Source: Priestia aryabhattai B8W22 | GTDB lineage: Bacteria; Bacillota; Bacilli; Bacillales; Bacillaceae_H | DNA: 64,000 nucleotides | Reading direction: 5' to 3' | Assembly (NCBI RefSeq): GCF_000956595.1 | Contig: NZ_JYOO01000005.1 | Span: 1-64,000, forward strand | In this document: positions 62,634 through 64,000 of the stretch, one piece after another | How positions within the stretch are numbered: position 1 is the first letter of the stretch | How the letters are laid out: the number at the start of each line of letters is the position of its first letter | Notes under the pieces: model-generated | Told to the model about the DNA's origin: nothing | What the model saw: the letters and a program-made list of their open reading frames with translations, nothing else | Databases searched by the model: none | Translations under genes and position numbers: made by a program

Positions 62634-62858
62634 TTATAGTTCAAGTTCTCCCATTCGAAGGAGTTCTACGACTGCTTGAGAACGCCCCTTGACTCCAAGC
62701 TTTTGCATCGCATTAGAAATATGATTTCGAACTGTTTTTTCGCTAATGAATAGTTCACTCGCGATTTCTTTTGTTGTTTTGTCCTGTACTAAAAGCTCGA
62801 ATACTTCTCGTTCACGCTTTGTAAGTAGCGGTTTAGGTTGAAACTCTTTTTCTTTCAA
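62634..62858 (-). CDS. gerE: Spore coat and sigma-K regulon regulator GerE
   Basis: Late mother-cell transcription factor that modulates sigma-K coat genes. The 74-aa protein is a stand-alone LuxR-type [39 protein letters not shown] (recognition helix within), no receiver domain. Length and sequence match B. subtilis GerE. Followed toward the right by ysmA and sdhB in the canonical order. Confidence 0.97.
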   Translation of the reverse strand: MKEKEFQPKPLLTKREREVFELLVQDKTTKEIASELFISEKTVRNHISNAMQKLGVKGRSQAVVELLRMGELEL

Positions 62859-63002
62859 TGTAACCCTCCTTGCCTGATCCTGAGTTGAACTATCGGATGG
62901 GTGTAAATTTAGTCAACATATCTTATGTGCGTTATGCCTACGCGGTTACTAGTTTTAGAAAAAATATGCAAAAAACTCTTTTTACCTTTAAAAAGAAAAA
63001 AA

Positions 63003-63025
63003 GCCTGAAGAAAGAGCCTTCAAGC
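63003..63025 (-). terminator. ysmA terminator
   Basis: On the minus strand GCTTGAAG and CTTCAGGC pair (one G-U) around a 7-nt loop, followed by a T-run. It separates ysmA from gerE. Confidence 0.7.
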
Positions 63026-63030
63026 CATTT

Positions 63031-63480
63031 TCATATATTCGATAAACACCTTTTCATCTCTTCATTCCAAGGCACGCTTTTTCCTGTTTCTTTAGAAATT
63101 TGCACCATTGTTCCTCTCCCCGTGAGTACAACCTCCCTTTGCTCATTTTGAATCATATAGTGTAAATCAACCGACGAACGTCCGATTTTATGGGCCTTTA
63201 CAAAAACAGCTAGCATATCGCCGAAATACACTTGTTTGATATAGTCGCACTGCAAATCAGCCACCACCGGTATTGTTCCTTCATGCTCACTCGTCCACTT
63301 TTGCATAAAGCCAATATGATGAAAGAATTCCGTACGTATTTGTTCAAAATAAACAAAAGGAACCGTATTATTTAAATGTCCAAACATATCTGTTTCCGAA
63401 AATCTTACCTTAATTTTCTGCTTAAACGAAAATGACTCTTTCCAGTGATCCATGTCTTCAATATACGAAATATTATTCAT
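63031..63480 (-). CDS. ysmA: Hotdog-fold acyl-CoA thioesterase (YsmA-like)
   Basis: A 149-aa 4HBT-type thioesterase: RFSETDMFGHLNNTVPFVYFEQIR holds the family's Asp and His region (D-x-F-G-H-x-N-N). The substrate is unknown, probably an acyl-CoA. I use the ATG at 63480 with GGAGG 8 nt upstream. Between gerE and sdhB, as in B. subtilis. Confidence 0.88.
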   Translation of the reverse strand: MNNISYIEDMDHWKESFSFKQKIKVRFSETDMFGHLNNTVPFVYFEQIRTEFFHHIGFMQKWTSEHEGTIPVVADLQCDYIKQVYFGDMLAVFVKAHKIGRSSVDLHYMIQNEQREVVLTGRGTMVQISKETGKSVPWNEEMKRCLSNI

Positions 63481-63511
63481 CTGTAATTCCTCCATTCGTC
63501 ATAGACAAAAT

Positions 63512-63537
63512 AAAACCTCTCCGCTTGGAGAGGTTTT
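63512..63537 (-). terminator. sdhB terminator
   Basis: AAAACCTCTCC and GGAGAGGTTTT arms around GCTT, 7 nt past the sdhB stop; the minus strand continues ATTTTG. Confidence 0.85.
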
Positions 63538-63543
63538 GAGTGA

Positions 63544-64000
63544 TTATACTTGATCGCTACCAAAGAAACTTCTGAATGCTTGAATGGTTGTGTCGCGGTT
63601 CAAAGCTGCGATTGAAGTAGTCAATGGAATTCCTTTTGGACATGATTGAACGCAGTTTTGAGAGTTTCCGCAGTTCGCTAGCCCTCCATCACCCATAATC
63701 GTCTCTAAACGTTCTCCTTTATTTAACGCACCGGTTGGATGGGCATTAAACAAGCGAACTTGAGAAAGCGGTGCTGGACCGATGAAGTTTGACTTGTCGT
63801 TTACGTTTGGACAAGCTTCTAAGCAAACGCCGCATGTCATACACTTGGATAACTCATACGCCCACTGACGTTTCTTTTCTGGCATACGCGGTCCTGGCCC
63901 TAAATCGTATGTGCCATCGATTGGAACCCAGGCTTTTACTTTTTTTAGTGAATCAAACATACGGCTGCGGTCTACCTGCAAGTCACGAACAACAGGGAAT
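63544..64000 (-). CDS. sdhB: Succinate dehydrogenase iron-sulfur subunit (partial, 5' end outside window)
   Basis: Iron-sulfur subunit of complex II linking succinate oxidation to menaquinone. Only the C-terminal part is present; the frame stays open to the window edge (FPVVRDLQVDRSRMFDSL). It shows the cluster cysteines CMTCGVCLEACPN and CGNSQNCVQSCPKG. The [2Fe-2S] domain is beyond 64000. The TTG at 63981 is an internal codon, not a start. Confidence 0.96.
   Translation of the reverse strand, partial: FPVVRDLQVDRSRMFDSLKKVKAWVPIDGTYDLGPGPRMPEKKRQWAYELSKCMTCGVCLEACPNVNDKSNFIGPAPLSQVRLFNAHPTGALNKGERLETIMGDGGLANCGNSQNCVQSCPKGIPLTTSIAALNRDTTIQAFRSFFGSDQV

Noticed and set aside
62870-63151. 93-codon plus-strand ORF over the gerE-ysmA gap
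   Set aside because: It runs antisense into ysmA and through that gene's terminator; composition is not protein-like.

Overview
The window is about 64 kb of a low-GC Firmicute chromosome. Gene content, gene order and near-identical protein architecture to Bacillus subtilis place it in the Bacillaceae. Sporulation genes (spoIVFA/FB, spoIIB, spoVID, ysxE, gerM, gerE) show an endospore former. The presence of an RNase G gene and the overall gene set fit Bacillus (Priestia) megaterium, but the species is an inference from memory, not a search. Almost every gene lies on the minus strand, so the window reads in reverse: sdhB is first in transcription order and rpmA last. No mobile element, prophage, CRISPR array or rRNA was seen.

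Layout by coordinate: 1-1.1 kb is the rplU-prp-rpmA ribosomal operon with an L21-type leader. 1.2-4.4 kb holds rng and the spoIVFA-spoIVFB pair (sigma-K processing). 4.5-8.5 kb is the mreBCD-minCD shape and division cluster. 8.7-14.5 kb holds radC, maf, spoIIB, a pilin-like ORF with comC, a ctaM-like gene and folC. 14.6-17.6 kb is valS with a valine T-box. 17.8-20.3 kb holds a small membrane ORF, ysxE and spoVID. 20.4-26.6 kb is the hemAXCDBL operon (C5 route to uroporphyrinogen III). 26.9-36.7 kb holds a LiaF-like membrane gene and the protein quality-control block ysxC-lonA, lonB, clpX, tig, followed by a TPR gene. 36.8-45.4 kb is the ilvBHC-leuABCD operon with a leucine T-box, a CodY-like box and a cre site. 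45.5 kb is tRNA-Arg(UCU). 45.7-50.1 kb holds ysnB, rdgB, rph, gerM, racE and ysmB. 62.6-64 kb holds gerE, ysmA and a partial sdhB.

The stretch from about 50.3 to 62.4 kb interrupts the order I recall for B. subtilis (racE-ysmB-gerE-ysmA). It carries a YvbH-like PH-domain gene, pit with its DUF47 partner, a PBP3-type transpeptidase, a small membrane ORF, an ssuBACED-type sulfonate operon and a KhtTU-like K+/H+ antiporter. The ssuA gene is split by a frameshift.

No wholly new system is evident. The best leads are regulatory or small-scale: the broken ssuA, a 64-aa pilin-like protein without Glu5 translationally coupled to the prepilin peptidase, a FadR-like operator upstream of the ilv-leu promoter, an intrinsic terminator between leuB and leuC, and possible structured or alternative-folding leaders before tig, hemA, ssuB and pit.
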